Positions 36,296 to 46,661 of a DNA stretch of 64,000 nt are shown here, piece by piece. The notes below the pieces were generated by a model. That model was not told the origin of the DNA. It searched no databases and saw nothing but the letters and a program-made list of their open reading frames with translations. How positions within the stretch are numbered: position 1 is the stretch's first letter; each line of letters begins with the position of its first letter. The stretch comes from Flavobacterium antarcticum DSM 19726 (GTDB taxonomy: Bacteria; Bacteroidota; Bacteroidia; Flavobacteriales; Flavobacteriaceae): contig NZ_ATTM01000005.1 in assembly GCF_000419685.1 (NCBI RefSeq), positions 186,001-250,000 on the forward strand. Direction: 5' to 3'. The position numbers and the translations under genes are program-made.

Positions 36296-36589
36296 TTATT
36301 TTGTGAGAAAGCGGTCCAATAAAGCATTCAAATTCTTCAATTTGTCAATCGTATTCGTGTGGTCTTCGACTTTATCCAGTTGTTTTTGCTCCACTTGTGT
36401 TGCAAATTGCAACGCACACATGGCCAAAACATCTTGTTTGTCTCGAACAGCATAATTTTCTTCAAATTGCTTCATCATTACATCAATTTTCTTGGAAGCA
36501 CTTCGCAGTCCTTCTTCTTGTGCCATGTCCACATTCAAGGGATAGACACGGTCGGCAATTGATATTTTAATTTTAAGCTTTTCGTCCAT
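36296..36589 (-). CDS. zapA: Cell division protein ZapA
   Basis: FtsZ-ring-associated protein of 97 residues. It has the typical N-terminal beta strands (KIKISIADRVYPLNV, residues 5-19) followed by helices with SKKIDVMMKQFEENY and a C-terminal coiled-coil. It lies six bases after the coiled-coil gene at 36595 and upstream of the 6S-type RNA, so the three form one reverse-strand unit. Confidence 0.9.
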   Translation of the reverse strand: MDEKLKIKISIADRVYPLNVDMAQEEGLRSASKKIDVMMKQFEENYAVRDKQDVLAMCALQFATQVEQKQLDKVEDHTNTIDKLKNLNALLDRFLTK

Positions 36590-36594
36590 ATTAT

Positions 36595-36900
36595 TTAGTC
36601 TGATAACTGCTTGATACAGTAGTCAATTTCCCGAATTAATGCATTTATTTTAAGCTTCGTCTCTCTTTTATTTTCGTCACTGCCAAGTAAGGAATTTGCC
36701 AATTTCACTGCTTCATATTGCTTTTGCAACACTTCAATAGCCGCTGATTGCCGCTGGATGATCAATGCAGATTGCTCCAATTCTAGTTTTAAATCTCGAG
36801 AGTTTTGCTCTAATCCTTCTAGTTTACTAAAAAGTTTAAGCACCTTATCTTCAAGAGTATCAACTATATCTGCAATTTCACTCATCGAATCATTATTCAT
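36595..36900 (-). CDS. Coiled-coil protein, first gene of the zapA unit
   Basis: The 101-residue protein is nearly all heptad coiled-coil (LEDKVLKLFSKLEGLEQNSR and onward, residues 13-70), with no enzymatic motif. Its place just before zapA suggests a cell-division partner with a role like ZapB. That is inference from neighbourhood and shape. It has a strong promoter directly upstream. Confidence 0.75.
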   Translation of the reverse strand: MNNDSMSEIADIVDTLEDKVLKLFSKLEGLEQNSRDLKLELEQSALIIQRQSAAIEVLQKQYEAVKLANSLLGSDENKRETKLKINALIREIDYCIKQLSD

Positions 36901-36912
36901 TACTTATAATCA

Positions 36913-36942
36913 CAAAGTTAGTATTCCTATTTTATTACGCAA
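36913..36942 (-). promoter_or_regulatory. Promoter of the coiled-coil/zapA unit
   Basis: On the reverse strand, TTG (forward CAA at 36940-36942) and TAACTTTG (forward CAAAGTTA at 36913-36920) are 19 bases apart. The box lies 12 bases before the ATG, so the leader is short. Confidence 0.8.
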
Positions 36943-37072
36943 TAGTTTTACGCTTTTTTTACTGATAATCTTCTTTTCTGCGTTAATAATGTGACGAATA
37001 GTGCGTTATAAAATTATTAAAATTGAATTAGTGCCTCATTTAAATTATTTATATTAGCCAAAAATGTAAACC

Positions 37073-38767
37073 ATGTATATCCGCCTCCTGCTTCTCGTTA
37101 TTTCTTTGAATCTTTGTGCTCAAAATGAGTATCCAAAAGACTATTTTAAAGCACCTTTAGACATTCGGTTGAACTTGTCGGGTTCGTTTGGTGAGTTAAG
37201 AAGCAACCATTTCCATACGGGATTGGATTTCAAAACCAATCAAAAAGAAAATCTAAATGTGTACGCTGCCGCAGACGGGTATGTTTCTCGCATTAAAATT
37301 TCAAGTTACGGCTACGGAAAAGCAATTTACATTACGCACCCTAATGGGTACACAACCGTTTATGGACATTTGAATCAAGGAAGCGGCAAAATTCAAGACT
37401 ATATTAAAAAAGCACATTATAAGGAGAAAGCATTTGAAATTGAACTTTTTCTGAAACCGGACGAATTGGTGGTTAAACAAGGCGAAGTTATCGCACTGTC
37501 AGGAAATACGGGTGGTTCGGGTGGACCGCATTTGCATTTTGAAATTCGGGATACCAAATCTGAAAAACCGATTAATCCACTACTTTTTGGATTCGATGCA
37601 TTGATAAAAGATACCAAAGAGCCGGTCGTAAGCACATTGATGGCGTATCCGATTGGCGATAATTCCATTGTGAATAAATCCCAAGAACCACTAGCAATCA
37701 ATTATACAAAGCAACCCGATGGCACGTATACGACCGATAAAGTTTTAGTCAACGGAGCGGTTGGTTTTGGAATCAACGCCTATGATATGTTTGATTTCAA
37801 TTACAATAAAAATGGAACCTATCAAGTACAGTCGTTTTTGAACGGAAAGCAATCCTTTAATTATGAGTTCAACACGTTTGCTTTTGACGAAAGTCGCTAC
37901 ATCAATGCACTTTTGGATTATCCAAGATTTAAGAAAACGGGCGTTCGAATTCAAAGATTATTTATGAGTAATCCGTATCCATTAAGTATTGTGAAGTCGG
38001 ATAAAAACAATGGAATTGTTGTGGTCAAGCCAAATATCAGCAACACCTATCGCATCGAAGTAAGAGATTACAACAATAATAAAGTGGTCATTAATATTCC
38101 CATTCAGTATGCGGCTGCAGTTGCCGAAACGCCAAGTAAAGTTATAAAAACACCGTATTTCTTGAAAGCCAATAATGACAACATGTACAAAAAAGACAAC
38201 ATGTCGGTTTTCGTGGAAGAAGGCACATTCTACGAAGATTTTTATGTGAATTTTGATGTAAAAGAAGATACGTTGACCTTTCACGATGGTTCTGTTGCCG
38301 TTCATAAAAACTTTAAAGTCACGATCGACGACAATTCGTTGACCGAAGAACAGAAGAAAAAAACATTTATCGCTTCATTAGACGGGAAAAGCAAACGATA
38401 CAATTCGACGAAAGTCAAAGACAGTACCTTTACGGCCTATACTAAAAACCTAGGAAAATTCTTTTTAGCACAAGACACCACAGCTCCAAAAGTGCGTCCA
38501 GTAAATATTTCGGAAGGAAAATCCTTAAATGCTCAAAGTTCCATAGACTTTACGATAAGTGATGACCTTTCAGGAATCAGTTCATATAATGGTTACATCA
38601 ATGGAAATTGGATTCTATTCGATTATGACTATAAAAAAGCACGAATTACGTACGATTTCGACGGCCAATTTTTGAAAGACGGCCGAAACGAATTTAAGTT
38701 GGAAGTAACCGATAATGTAGGGAATTCTACTATCTTTGAAACGCACTTTTTTAGAAATGCTAAATAA
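37073..38767 (+). CDS. M23 family metallopeptidase
   Basis: Probable cell-wall endopeptidase of 564 residues with a signal peptide (about residues 1-17). The LytM-type domain has the zinc ligands in HTGLDFKT (about residues 45-52) and in HLHFEIRD, with YGHLN between. The remaining 350 residues are beta-rich with no further motif. This is the common Bacteroidetes layout with the peptidase domain near the N-terminus. The end overlaps the start of the TonB-dependent receptor gene. Confidence 0.88.
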   Translation: MYIRLLLLVISLNLCAQNEYPKDYFKAPLDIRLNLSGSFGELRSNHFHTGLDFKTNQKENLNVYAAADGYVSRIKISSYGYGKAIYITHPNGYTTVYGHLNQGSGKIQDYIKKAHYKEKAFEIELFLKPDELVVKQGEVIALSGNTGGSGGPHLHFEIRDTKSEKPINPLLFGFDALIKDTKEPVVSTLMAYPIGDNSIVNKSQEPLAINYTKQPDGTYTTDKVLVNGAVGFGINAYDMFDFNYNKNGTYQVQSFLNGKQSFNYEFNTFAFDESRYINALLDYPRFKKTGVRIQRLFMSNPYPLSIVKSDKNNGIVVVKPNISNTYRIEVRDYNNNKVVINIPIQYAAAVAETPSKVIKTPYFLKANNDNMYKKDNMSVFVEEGTFYEDFYVNFDVKEDTLTFHDGSVAVHKNFKVTIDDNSLTEEQKKKTFIASLDGKSKRYNSTKVKDSTFTAYTKNLGKFFLAQDTTAPKVRPVNISEGKSLNAQSSIDFTISDDLSGISSYNGYINGNWILFDYDYKKARITYDFDGQFLKDGRNEFKLEVTDNVGNSTIFETHFFRNAK

Positions 38768-41249
38768 ACACGTCGACCTTTTGAAAACAAAACACCTACT
38801 GCTTTTTTTATTTATTTGTGCTTCGATTGCGAATGTTTTCGGACAGACCGCTCGAATAAAAGGAGTTATTCTAGACGAAAACAACCAGCCTGTTCGCGAT
38901 GTAACGATTTCTATTTCAACTAAAAGCACGATTTCAGACGCAACGGGTTTTTACGTTTTAGAAGTACCTGCGAACAAAAATACCACGATTGTCTTTTCTC
39001 ACGTCAGTTTTAAAAATGTCTTCATTACCAAAACATTTGCAACGAATGAAGATTTCGAATTCAATCCCGTTTTGAACAGCAGAACGGAACAAATGGGCGA
39101 GGTGATTGTGGTGAAAAATAAACGGGACCGAATTGAAGGCATAGCCAACATCGATCCTGCTACGATTCGGAAAATTCCAGGAGCGAATGCAGGAGTAGAA
39201 AATGTATTGAAAACCTTCGCAGGCGTAAATGGAAATAACGAATTGAGTACCCAATATTCGGTTCGCGGTGGAAATTACGATGAAAATTTAGTTTATGTGA
39301 ACGAAATTGAAGTTTATCGACCTTTTCTAATTCGTTCAGGTCAACAAGAAGGTTTGAGTTTTACCAATACTGATTTAGTGGAGAATGTTGATTTTTCTGC
39401 TGGAGGATTTCAAGCGAAATTTGGCGACAAACTTTCCTCTGTTTTAGATATTACGTATCGTATTCCGAAGAAATTTGGCGTTGCAGCCGAAGCGAGTTTT
39501 CTTGGCGGAAGCGTTGCTGTTGAAGGTGTTTCTAAAAATCAAAAATGGACAGGAATCGCAGGAATTCGCTACAGAGACAACAGCCTTTTAGTAAACAGTC
39601 AAGAAACGGAATCGAATTTCAAACCCACTTTTGCCGATGTGCAAACTTATTTGACTTTTACACCAAATACAAAATGGCGCTTCAGCTTTCTTGGAAATAT
39701 TTCTCAAAACAAATACTATTACCAACCGTTAACGCGGCAAACCAACTTTGGAACGATCGATGAACCGATTGCTTTAAACATCTTTTATCAAGGGCAAGAA
39801 AAAGACGCGTACAAGACTTATTTTGGAGCCTTAAAATCAGTGCATGAAGTCAATGAAAATTTCACTTTAAAACTGATCGGTTCTGCTTATCATACGACGG
39901 AACAGGAATATTTTGATATTTTGGCACAATATGCGTTAGGTGAAGTGGACGGCAACTTGGGATCTGAAAACTTTGGTGAAGTTGTTTATTCAGAGGGTGT
40001 CGGTTCGCAGTTGAATCACGCCCGAAATAATTTAGATGCCTTGATTTTCAACGGAGAAATAAAAGGAATCAATAAAATTCAAAACAATACGGTTGAGTGG
40101 GGTTTTAAATACACCCGCGAAGACATTCGAGATAGAGTAGTGGAGTGGGAAGTGATTGACTCAGCAGGATTTTCTTTGAATCCGCCCATTGTACCCTTTT
40201 TAGGAAACAACCAGCCTTACGAGCCGTATATTGGGCCATTGGTTCCTTATAATAATGTTCGGGCAACAAACTTTGTCAATATTAATCGGTACTCCGGTTA
40301 TGTACAATGGAGTAATAAAGGGAAATTAGGAGCAGCCGATATTTGGTACAACGCCGGAGTGCGAGGCCATCAATGGACCGTTTCTGGTGACGGTCTAAAT
40401 GCTAATTCGCAGTTTGTATTCAGTCCAAGAGCTTCAATTGCATTAAAACCAAAATGGCAAAAAGACATGGTGTTCCGGGTGTCCGGAGGTGTGTACCACC
40501 AACCGCCTTTTTTCAGAGAATTGCGAAACCAAGAAGGAACCGTTCTTCCGGATGTAAAAGCACAACAATCCATTCACATGGTGTTGAGCAATGATTACAG
40601 TTTTAAAATGTGGAACCGACCTTTTAAATTGGTTTCTGAACTCTATTACAAATCATTATCGGATGTAAATCCGTATACGTTAGAAAATGTCCGCATACGT
40701 TATGCAGCTGACAATAATGCAAAAGCATTTGCACAAGGACTTGACGTTCGATTGAATGGTGAATTTGTTCCCGGAACCGAATCATGGTTGAGTTTTGGCT
40801 ACATGAAAACAGAAGAAAACATTGACAACAAAGGCTATATTGCGCGACCAACGGACCAACGATTGAAATTTGGCGCCTTGTTTCAAGATTACATGCCCAA
40901 TATTCCAAGTGTAAAAGTATATTTGAATATTCTATACAACACAGGACTTCCCGGAGGTTCGCCATCGTATGCAGATCCTTATGTGTACCAAAGTCGGTTG
41001 AGGGATTACCGCCGTGCCGATGTTGGTTTCTCCTACGTCTTAACCGAAAACAATGCGAATCGTTCTGAAAACCATTGGCTTAAAACGTTTGAAGATTTGT
41101 CCATAGGCTTTGAAATCTTTAATTTGTTCAACAATCAAAACGCAATTACCAATACGTGGGTACGTGACGTGTACACCAAAAATCAATACGGTGTTCCGAA
41201 TTATTTGACCACACGGGTATTCAATTTGAAATTGACTGCCAAACTTTAA
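38757..41249 (+). CDS. TonB-dependent receptor
   Basis: Outer-membrane transporter of about 830 residues. A signal peptide ends at NVFGQT, followed by a carboxypeptidase-like beta-sandwich domain (IKGVILDENNQPVRDVTIS), a plug domain with RIEGIANIDPATIRKIPGANAG and SVRGGNYDENLVYVNEIEV, and a C-terminal beta-barrel ending NLKLTAKL. The ATG at 38757 (MLNKHVDLLK) is chosen. An ATG at 38736 would add seven residues and overlap the M23 gene more. Substrate unknown. Carboxypeptidase-like domains mark many receptors of this phylum. Confidence 0.92.
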   Translation: MLNKHVDLLKTKHLLLFLFICASIANVFGQTARIKGVILDENNQPVRDVTISISTKSTISDATGFYVLEVPANKNTTIVFSHVSFKNVFITKTFATNEDFEFNPVLNSRTEQMGEVIVVKNKRDRIEGIANIDPATIRKIPGANAGVENVLKTFAGVNGNNELSTQYSVRGGNYDENLVYVNEIEVYRPFLIRSGQQEGLSFTNTDLVENVDFSAGGFQAKFGDKLSSVLDITYRIPKKFGVAAEASFLGGSVAVEGVSKNQKWTGIAGIRYRDNSLLVNSQETESNFKPTFADVQTYLTFTPNTKWRFSFLGNISQNKYYYQPLTRQTNFGTIDEPIALNIFYQGQEKDAYKTYFGALKSVHEVNENFTLKLIGSAYHTTEQEYFDILAQYALGEVDGNLGSENFGEVVYSEGVGSQLNHARNNLDALIFNGEIKGINKIQNNTVEWGFKYTREDIRDRVVEWEVIDSAGFSLNPPIVPFLGNNQPYEPYIGPLVPYNNVRATNFVNINRYSGYVQWSNKGKLGAADIWYNAGVRGHQWTVSGDGLNANSQFVFSPRASIALKPKWQKDMVFRVSGGVYHQPPFFRELRNQEGTVLPDVKAQQSIHMVLSNDYSFKMWNRPFKLVSELYYKSLSDVNPYTLENVRIRYAADNNAKAFAQGLDVRLNGEFVPGTESWLSFGYMKTEENIDNKGYIARPTDQRLKFGALFQDYMPNIPSVKVYLNILYNTGLPGGSPSYADPYVYQSRLRDYRRADVGFSYVLTENNANRSENHWLKTFEDLSIGFEIFNLFNNQNAITNTWVRDVYTKNQYGVPNYLTTRVFNLKLTAKL

Positions 41250-41281
41250 ATCACGATTTTAGATTTTAGAAATAGATTTGT

Positions 41282-41289
41282 TATATTTG
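41282..41289 (+). promoter_or_regulatory. Possible -7 box before the lipoprotein gene
   Basis: TATATTTG fits TAnnTTTG, 17 bases before the ATG at 41307. No TTG is seen at -33. Confidence 0.35.
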
Positions 41290-41306
41290 AATCAATTACA
41301 GCGACC

Positions 41307-42032
41307 ATGAAAAATAGTAAACTTGTATTTATAGCTCTAGCTTCTTTGATGTTTTTCAATTGTAAAGAAGAGAAAGAGACGCCAAAAGTGACGTATGAAG
41401 ATACGTCCAAAACAGAAATTAAAACAACTCCAATCGATTCATCGCAAATTGCAATCGCAGATTTGCCGATTCAAATGGAAGGGACTTCCTATTTGCTGCA
41501 TCCCATTGGCGACTTTAGAGTTTACGAAGGCCGTGCGAAATCAACCTACGGAACTTCAAATACCGATAAAGTGAGTTTTACAGTTTCGAATTACAACCGC
41601 TTTGAATTAACCGGATTTTTACAGAACATCAAATTCCAACACACGGATTCAACTGAAATGCATCTCTTGACCGACAAGAAAATGGTGATCAGTAATGTGA
41701 GTTACTTGAATACGATATTCGAAAAATCTAAAAAGCAATTGTTGGTGTACACCATTGTAGATATGGATACAAATCGCGATAAAAAGTTAGATTCGAACGA
41801 CATAAAAGCGTTATATATCAGTACGATTTCAGGAGGAACCTTTAAGAAGTTAAGTGCAGATATGCAGGAATTGATTGATTGGAATTTAGTAGAATCTAAA
41901 AACAGATTGTACTTTAGAACGATTGAAGACACAAATCAAAACGGTCAGTTTGACAAAAACGACCGAATCAACTACCACTTTGTAGATTTATTGAGTCCTG
42001 AATTTACGATTGAGAATTACGATCCTATTTAA
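41307..42032 (+). CDS. Lipoprotein with two EF-hand-like loops
   Basis: The 241-residue protein has a lipoprotein signal ending SLMFFNCK (Cys19) and an acidic linker. Two calcium-binding-loop patterns are seen, DMDTNRDKKLDSNDIKALY (about residues 152-170) and DTNQNGQFDKNDRI (about 209-222), both D-x-[DN]-x-[DN]-G/K-type with the terminal acidic residue. No catalytic motif. It starts 57 bases after the receptor, probably in the same transcript or with its own promoter. Its function is unknown. A calcium-dependent surface role is possible. Confidence 0.7.
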   Translation: MKNSKLVFIALASLMFFNCKEEKETPKVTYEDTSKTEIKTTPIDSSQIAIADLPIQMEGTSYLLHPIGDFRVYEGRAKSTYGTSNTDKVSFTVSNYNRFELTGFLQNIKFQHTDSTEMHLLTDKKMVISNVSYLNTIFEKSKKQLLVYTIVDMDTNRDKKLDSNDIKALYISTISGGTFKKLSADMQELIDWNLVESKNRLYFRTIEDTNQNGQFDKNDRINYHFVDLLSPEFTIENYDPI

Positions 42033-42201
42033 AAGAAATAGTTAAAAAGTGTTGTAATGATGGCAATTAGTATAGAAACGACTTTGATAATTACGGCAAC
42101 CATGGTACTAAATTTTAAAGTTCTACACAAACTTACAAAATAATTTCTATAACATTTGTTCTATTTTATGTTAATTCCTAGAAAAGAGCAAATTGCAGGG
42201 T

Positions 42202-42903
42202 CTAAATAAGAATGTCGCTTTCTAAATCCGACTTTTCAGTTTCGAAATCAAATCCCAAACGAGCGATTAAATCCATCACCAATTTCTTATACCAATTCTC
42301 TGATTTTGGGTGAATGTAGATTTTCTCAATGAGTTCTTTAATATCAATTCCTATTTTAACACCATTGTCAATTTCTAAATTGAAATTGGTTAAGTCAGAA
42401 ATCACGCGAACTTCCCGTTCGTATTGAAAACTTTTTCGCTTAAATAGAAACGGAAAGAAGGTGTTGTCAAACGGAATGTATTCTTTTTTATAATCAATGT
42501 AATTAACTTCGCCGATGTATTGTTTGTATTCCGTGTCCACTTCAAGTGCTTTCTGTAATTTCCCTAAAGTAGATTGAATAGCCAATCCTTCGTTTTTTTG
42601 AGTGAATATTTGCCACATGGCGAACGATTCATATTCATTAATATGCCAACTGCTAATCACCACATTTTTGCGGTGCGTTTTGTAGTAATCCAAGAAATTG
42701 GGATTGTCTTTCGCTAATTTTTTAATCTCCTCGTAAGTCGGCTCGCTGAACGTTCCTTCGTATTGGTCTTCAAATTTATCGGACCTTGACATAAATAGCT
42801 TTTGATACAGCAATAAATCGACAAATTTAGACAAGTCCAAATATTTCCAAATAATGGTATCTGGATCTTCGGCAAGTCGAATGTTTTTGTCTAAAATATA
42901 CAT
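42202..42903 (-). CDS. DUF2971 family protein
   Basis: The 233-residue cytoplasmic protein has the family pattern KYLDLSKFVDLLLYQKLFMS near the start, DKFEDQYEGTF, a mid-protein VVISSWHINEYESFAMWQIF and a C-terminal acidic helix. No activity is established for this family. The start abuts the stop of the 59-residue membrane protein on the same strand, so the two are one transcript. Confidence 0.75.
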   Translation of the reverse strand: MYILDKNIRLAEDPDTIIWKYLDLSKFVDLLLYQKLFMSRSDKFEDQYEGTFSEPTYEEIKKLAKDNPNFLDYYKTHRKNVVISSWHINEYESFAMWQIFTQKNEGLAIQSTLGKLQKALEVDTEYKQYIGEVNYIDYKKEYIPFDNTFFPFLFKRKSFQYEREVRVISDLTNFNLEIDNGVKIGIDIKELIEKIYIHPKSENWYKKLVMDLIARLGFDFETEKSDLESDILI

Positions 42904-43083
42904 TTAAAAAGCTTTTGGAAATTTCATTGAATATTGTCCCGCATAAAATCCTGCAAGAATCCATATTACAATAAATCGACTTAAGTTTTCTTGCACAACG
43001 TCGTCTCCGAATATATAATCCGCACCGATAATTAAAACAACAGAAATAATTATAAAAAGCATTCCGAAATATTCTCTTTTCAT
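42904..43083 (-). CDS. Small membrane protein, 59 residues
   Basis: Short frame with two hydrophobic stretches (YFGMLFIIISVVLIIG, about 5-20, and FIVIWILAGFYAG, about 37-49) separated by a charged segment, DYIFGDDVVQENLSR. It has an ATG and its TAA directly touches the DUF2971 start. It lies 20 bases after the ABC exporter stop. It has no recognisable family. The tight packing in the operon argues that it is real. Confidence 0.7.
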   Translation of the reverse strand: MKREYFGMLFIIISVVLIIGADYIFGDDVVQENLSRFIVIWILAGFYAGQYSMKFPKAF

Positions 43084-43103
43084 ACAGTTAAAATTATAAA
43101 TTT

Positions 43104-44930
43104 TTACTCAAAAGACTGCATATTCACCAACCGTGTGTAGGTTCCATTTAAAGCTAATAATTCATCGTGCGAACCTTGTTCCGCGATCTGACCGTTCTGC
43201 ATTACTACAATTTTATCCGCTTTTTGTATGGTGGAAAGTCGGTGTGCAATAACAATCGATGTTCTATTTTGCATCATGTTTTCCAATGCTACTTGTACGA
43301 ATTTTTCACTTTCTGTATCCAAAGCAGAAGTCGCTTCATCTAAGATCATTATCGGGGGATTTTTCAAAACTGCTCGAGCAATCGATAAACGTTGTTTTTG
43401 TCCACCAGACAATTTGTTTCCGCTGTCGCCAATATTGGTATAAATTCCTTTTGGTAATTTGTCTACAAATTCAAAAGCATTCGCGATTTTCAACGCATCA
43501 ATAATTTCTTCATCAGAAGCATCAAGTTTTCCTAAAGCAATATTTGCTTTAATCGTATCGTTAAATAAAATGCTGTCTTGCGTGACCAATCCCATTAAGC
43601 CACGAAGCGACTGTAAATCTAAATCTTTGATGTTGCTTTCGTCAATTTTAATTTCACCGTCGTGAACGTCGTAAAAACGAGTCAGCAAGTTTGCAATCGT
43701 ACTTTTCCCACTTCCCGATTGTCCCACTAAAGCAACTGTTTGTCCTTTTTTAATATCCAAAGAAAAGTTTTTCAAAACAATCTCATCTTCATATTTAAAA
43801 TTGATGTTTTTAATAGAAACTTTATCGTGAAATTCATTTTTTGAAATAGCATCCAATTTATTCTGAATTGGATTTTCTTGGTCTAAAATCTCTAGAATTC
43901 GTTCTGCTGCTGCATCTCCTCTTTTTACGGCATAAGAAGCTTTAGAAATAGATTTAGCAGGCGTTAAAATATTGTAAGCCAATCCCATGAATCCAATAAA
44001 AACACCACCATTCAAGGTTTTCTCGACCAAAACCATATGTCCGCCGTACCAAAGTAAAACGGCTATTACAAATATTCCCATAAATTCACTTACGGGTGAA
44101 GCTAAATTTTGTCTATTCCCAATTGCGTTGGATAAATGATAAAATCTTGTTGTGGAATTTTGAAAGACGTTATTGAAATAATTTTCAGAATTATAGCTTT
44201 TTACTACTTTTAGTCCGCCTAATGTTTCTTCAATAGTAGAAAGAAATACGCCTTGTTCTTCTTGCACTTTAGTAGATTTTTTCTTCAATTGTTTTCCAAT
44301 TAATGAAATGATATAACCTGAAATAGGAATAAATATAAAGACAAAAAGTGTAAGTTTCACACTAATCAAAAACATGGCGGTAATTGTAAAAATAATAGTA
44401 AGCGGTTCTTTTACGATAATTTCTAAAATGGAAAGCATCGAGTTTTGAACTTCATTTACATCGTTTGAAATTCGAGCAATCGTGTCCCCTTTTCGTTTTT
44501 CAGAGAAAAAAGCAATGGGCAATTCAAGCGTTTTTTTGTACAATGTATTTCGCATGTCTTTTACAATTCCATTTCGTAGGAAAGTGATAAAGTACATCGC
44601 GAGGTAATCAAACAAGTTTTTTAGCAAGAAAATGGAGATAATTACCGCTACTAAAACACCTAAAGTAAAGCTAATGCCGTTTTCATCGGTAAAACGCGTC
44701 AGGTGAAAACTTAAAAAATTAGTAAGAAAACTTTTTAACTCGCCAAGCGTCGTATAAACGGGTTGTACGTAATTTTTTTTGTCTGTGCCAAATAGTACAT
44801 CTAACATTGGCATTAAAGCAATAAAGGACAACGTACTAAAAAGCGCGTACAGAATGTTGAAAAATATGTTTAAATAAGCATATTTTTTATACGGCTTTAC
44901 AAAAGGAATAATTTGTTTAATACTGCTCAT
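43104..44930 (-). CDS. ABC transporter, MsbA-type exporter
   Basis: The 608-residue protein joins six transmembrane helices (about residues 18-330) and a nucleotide-binding domain with Walker A GQSGSGKST, signature LSGGQKQR, Walker B IMILDEATSALD and the switch histidine in IAHRLST. This is the half-transporter layout of MsbA and related lipid or peptide exporters. It is on one transcript with the phosphohexomutase, and its ATG overlaps that gene's stop by one base. Substrate unknown. Confidence 0.9.
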   Translation of the reverse strand: MSSIKQIIPFVKPYKKYAYLNIFFNILYALFSTLSFIALMPMLDVLFGTDKKNYVQPVYTTLGELKSFLTNFLSFHLTRFTDENGISFTLGVLVAVIISIFLLKNLFDYLAMYFITFLRNGIVKDMRNTLYKKTLELPIAFFSEKRKGDTIARISNDVNEVQNSMLSILEIIVKEPLTIIFTITAMFLISVKLTLFVFIFIPISGYIISLIGKQLKKKSTKVQEEQGVFLSTIEETLGGLKVVKSYNSENYFNNVFQNSTTRFYHLSNAIGNRQNLASPVSEFMGIFVIAVLLWYGGHMVLVEKTLNGGVFIGFMGLAYNILTPAKSISKASYAVKRGDAAAERILEILDQENPIQNKLDAISKNEFHDKVSIKNINFKYEDEIVLKNFSLDIKKGQTVALVGQSGSGKSTIANLLTRFYDVHDGEIKIDESNIKDLDLQSLRGLMGLVTQDSILFNDTIKANIALGKLDASDEEIIDALKIANAFEFVDKLPKGIYTNIGDSGNKLSGGQKQRLSIARAVLKNPPIMILDEATSALDTESEKFVQVALENMMQNRTSIVIAHRLSTIQKADKIVVMQNGQIAEQGSHDELLALNGTYTRLVNMQSFE

Positions 44931-46657
44931 TAAATGACGTTTAAATCTTCTAAAATTAATTTTATTCTCAAGTCTAGTGATTTTTCTTTTCGTTCAAAAT
45001 CATCTTTGGAGTCTAAATCTGTGGTTACACTAACGTAAAATTTAATCTTTGGCTCTGTACCACTTGGTCGTGCTGCAATTTTTGAACCGTCTTCCGTGTA
45101 GTAAATCAAAACGTTTGATTTAGGAATAGATAGCGCTTCTACTTCGTCAGTCAATAAGTTTAAAGCAGTCGAATTTTTATAATCTTCTACCATAATCACC
45201 CGTTCGCCACCTAATTCTTTCAACGGATTTTCGCGTAAATCAACCATCATTTGATTGATTTCTGCAACGCCTTCAATTCCTTTTTTAGTTAGTGAAACTA
45301 GATGTTCTTTATAGAAACCAAAGTCGATATATAAGTTAATTAATTCTTCATAAACGCTACTTCCATTTGCTTTTGCTTGAGCGGCAATTTCGCAAATCAA
45401 TAAAGTAGCTGCAACAGCATCTTTATCACGAACTGCATCGCCAACCATAAACCCGAAACTTTCTTCACCACCTCCGATGAATTCAAGTTCAGGGAAATCC
45501 TTAATCATTTTCGCAATCCATTTAAATCCTGTCAATCCAACTTTGCATTCCACATCGTATCCGTCTGCCAAAGCCAACATCATGGGAGTAGAAACAATCG
45601 TTGAACCTACAAATTGTTTACCATTTATTTTTCCTGCTTTTTTCCATTGTTCCAGTAAAAATGCGGTCATCATCACCATGGTTTGATTTCCGTTCAGCAA
45701 AATCATTTTACCTTCTGTATCTCTAACTGCAATACCTAATCGGTCGCAGTCTGGGTCGGTTCCAATAACAATGTCAGCATGTAATTTTTCGGCTAAAGCC
45801 AAGGCCATTGTCAAGGCTTCCGGTTCTTCGGGATTTGGAGATTTAACCGTTGGAAAATCGCCATTCGGAACCGATTGTTCGGGAACTAAATGCACATTTT
45901 TGTATCCTGCTTTCGCCAAAGTATCCGGAACAATTTTAATTGAAGTTCCATGAAGTGAAGTGAAAACGATGTTCAAATTGTCTTTTGCAGCAGCATCAGT
46001 ATTAAAACTTGCATTTTCAATAGATGATTTTATAAATGCTTCATCTACCTTTTTATCGATGTATTCAATTAATTTTTCATTCGCATGAAATTGAATTTGG
46101 TCGTAACGTAAATTCTCGATTTCATTAATAATTGCAGCATCTTGAGGCGGAACTAATTGACCGCCATCTTCCCAATATACTTTGTACCCGTTGTATTCAG
46201 GAGGATTGTGAGAAGCAGTAAGTACAATTCCGGCTTGACATTTCAAATATTTTACAGCAAAGCTCAATTCAGGTGTAGGTCGCATATCCGAGAATAAATA
46301 TACTTTTATTCCGTTTGCCGAAAAAACATCAGCAACCACTTTTGCTAAAGTGTTGCTGTTGTGCCTACAATCAAAAGCGATAGCGACACTCAATGCTTTA
46401 TTTGGAAAAACCTGCTTCATGTAATTCGCAAGACCTTGCGTGTTTTTTCCCAACGTATATTTGTTAATACGATTGGTTCCAACACCCATAACGCCACGCA
46501 TTCCGCCCGTTCCAAATTCTAAATTCTTATAGAAACTTTCTTCCAACTCTTTTGGAGACGAAGTCATCATTTCTTTGATTTTATTTTGTGTGTCTTCGTC
46601 AAAAGTGGGTGTTAACCATTCATTTACTTGACTTAATATGTTTTCAGGAATATGCAT
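44930..46657 (-). CDS. Phosphoglucomutase/phosphomannomutase family
   Basis: Interconverts hexose-1-phosphate and hexose-6-phosphate. The 575-residue alpha-D-phosphohexomutase has the catalytic serine in [13 protein letters not shown], the Mg loop DPDCDRLG, the sugar-binding GGGEESFG and the phosphate-binding [10 protein letters not shown]. Its length fits the PgcA/PGM2-like branch. It could feed sugar-1-phosphates to the polysaccharide pathway. Four bases separate it from the ORF6N gene upstream, and it overlaps the ABC exporter by one base. Confidence 0.92.
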   Translation of the reverse strand: MHIPENILSQVNEWLTPTFDEDTQNKIKEMMTSSPKELEESFYKNLEFGTGGMRGVMGVGTNRINKYTLGKNTQGLANYMKQVFPNKALSVAIAFDCRHNSNTLAKVVADVFSANGIKVYLFSDMRPTPELSFAVKYLKCQAGIVLTASHNPPEYNGYKVYWEDGGQLVPPQDAAIINEIENLRYDQIQFHANEKLIEYIDKKVDEAFIKSSIENASFNTDAAAKDNLNIVFTSLHGTSIKIVPDTLAKAGYKNVHLVPEQSVPNGDFPTVKSPNPEEPEALTMALALAEKLHADIVIGTDPDCDRLGIAVRDTEGKMILLNGNQTMVMMTAFLLEQWKKAGKINGKQFVGSTIVSTPMMLALADGYDVECKVGLTGFKWIAKMIKDFPELEFIGGGEESFGFMVGDAVRDKDAVAATLLICEIAAQAKANGSSVYEELINLYIDFGFYKEHLVSLTKKGIEGVAEINQMMVDLRENPLKELGGERVIMVEDYKNSTALNLLTDEVEALSIPKSNVLIYYTEDGSKIAARPSGTEPKIKFYVSVTTDLDSKDDFERKEKSLDLRIKLILEDLNVI

Positions 46658-46661
46658 ATTT

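Noticed and set aside
42057..42143. 28-codon frame after the EF-hand lipoprotein
   Set aside because: Too short, with no neighbour support and no recognisable feature.
44930..46657. Possible duplicate phosphohexomutase activity from a second gene in the window
   Set aside because: Only one phosphohexomutase is present. The TviB, ugd and epimerase genes belong to other families.
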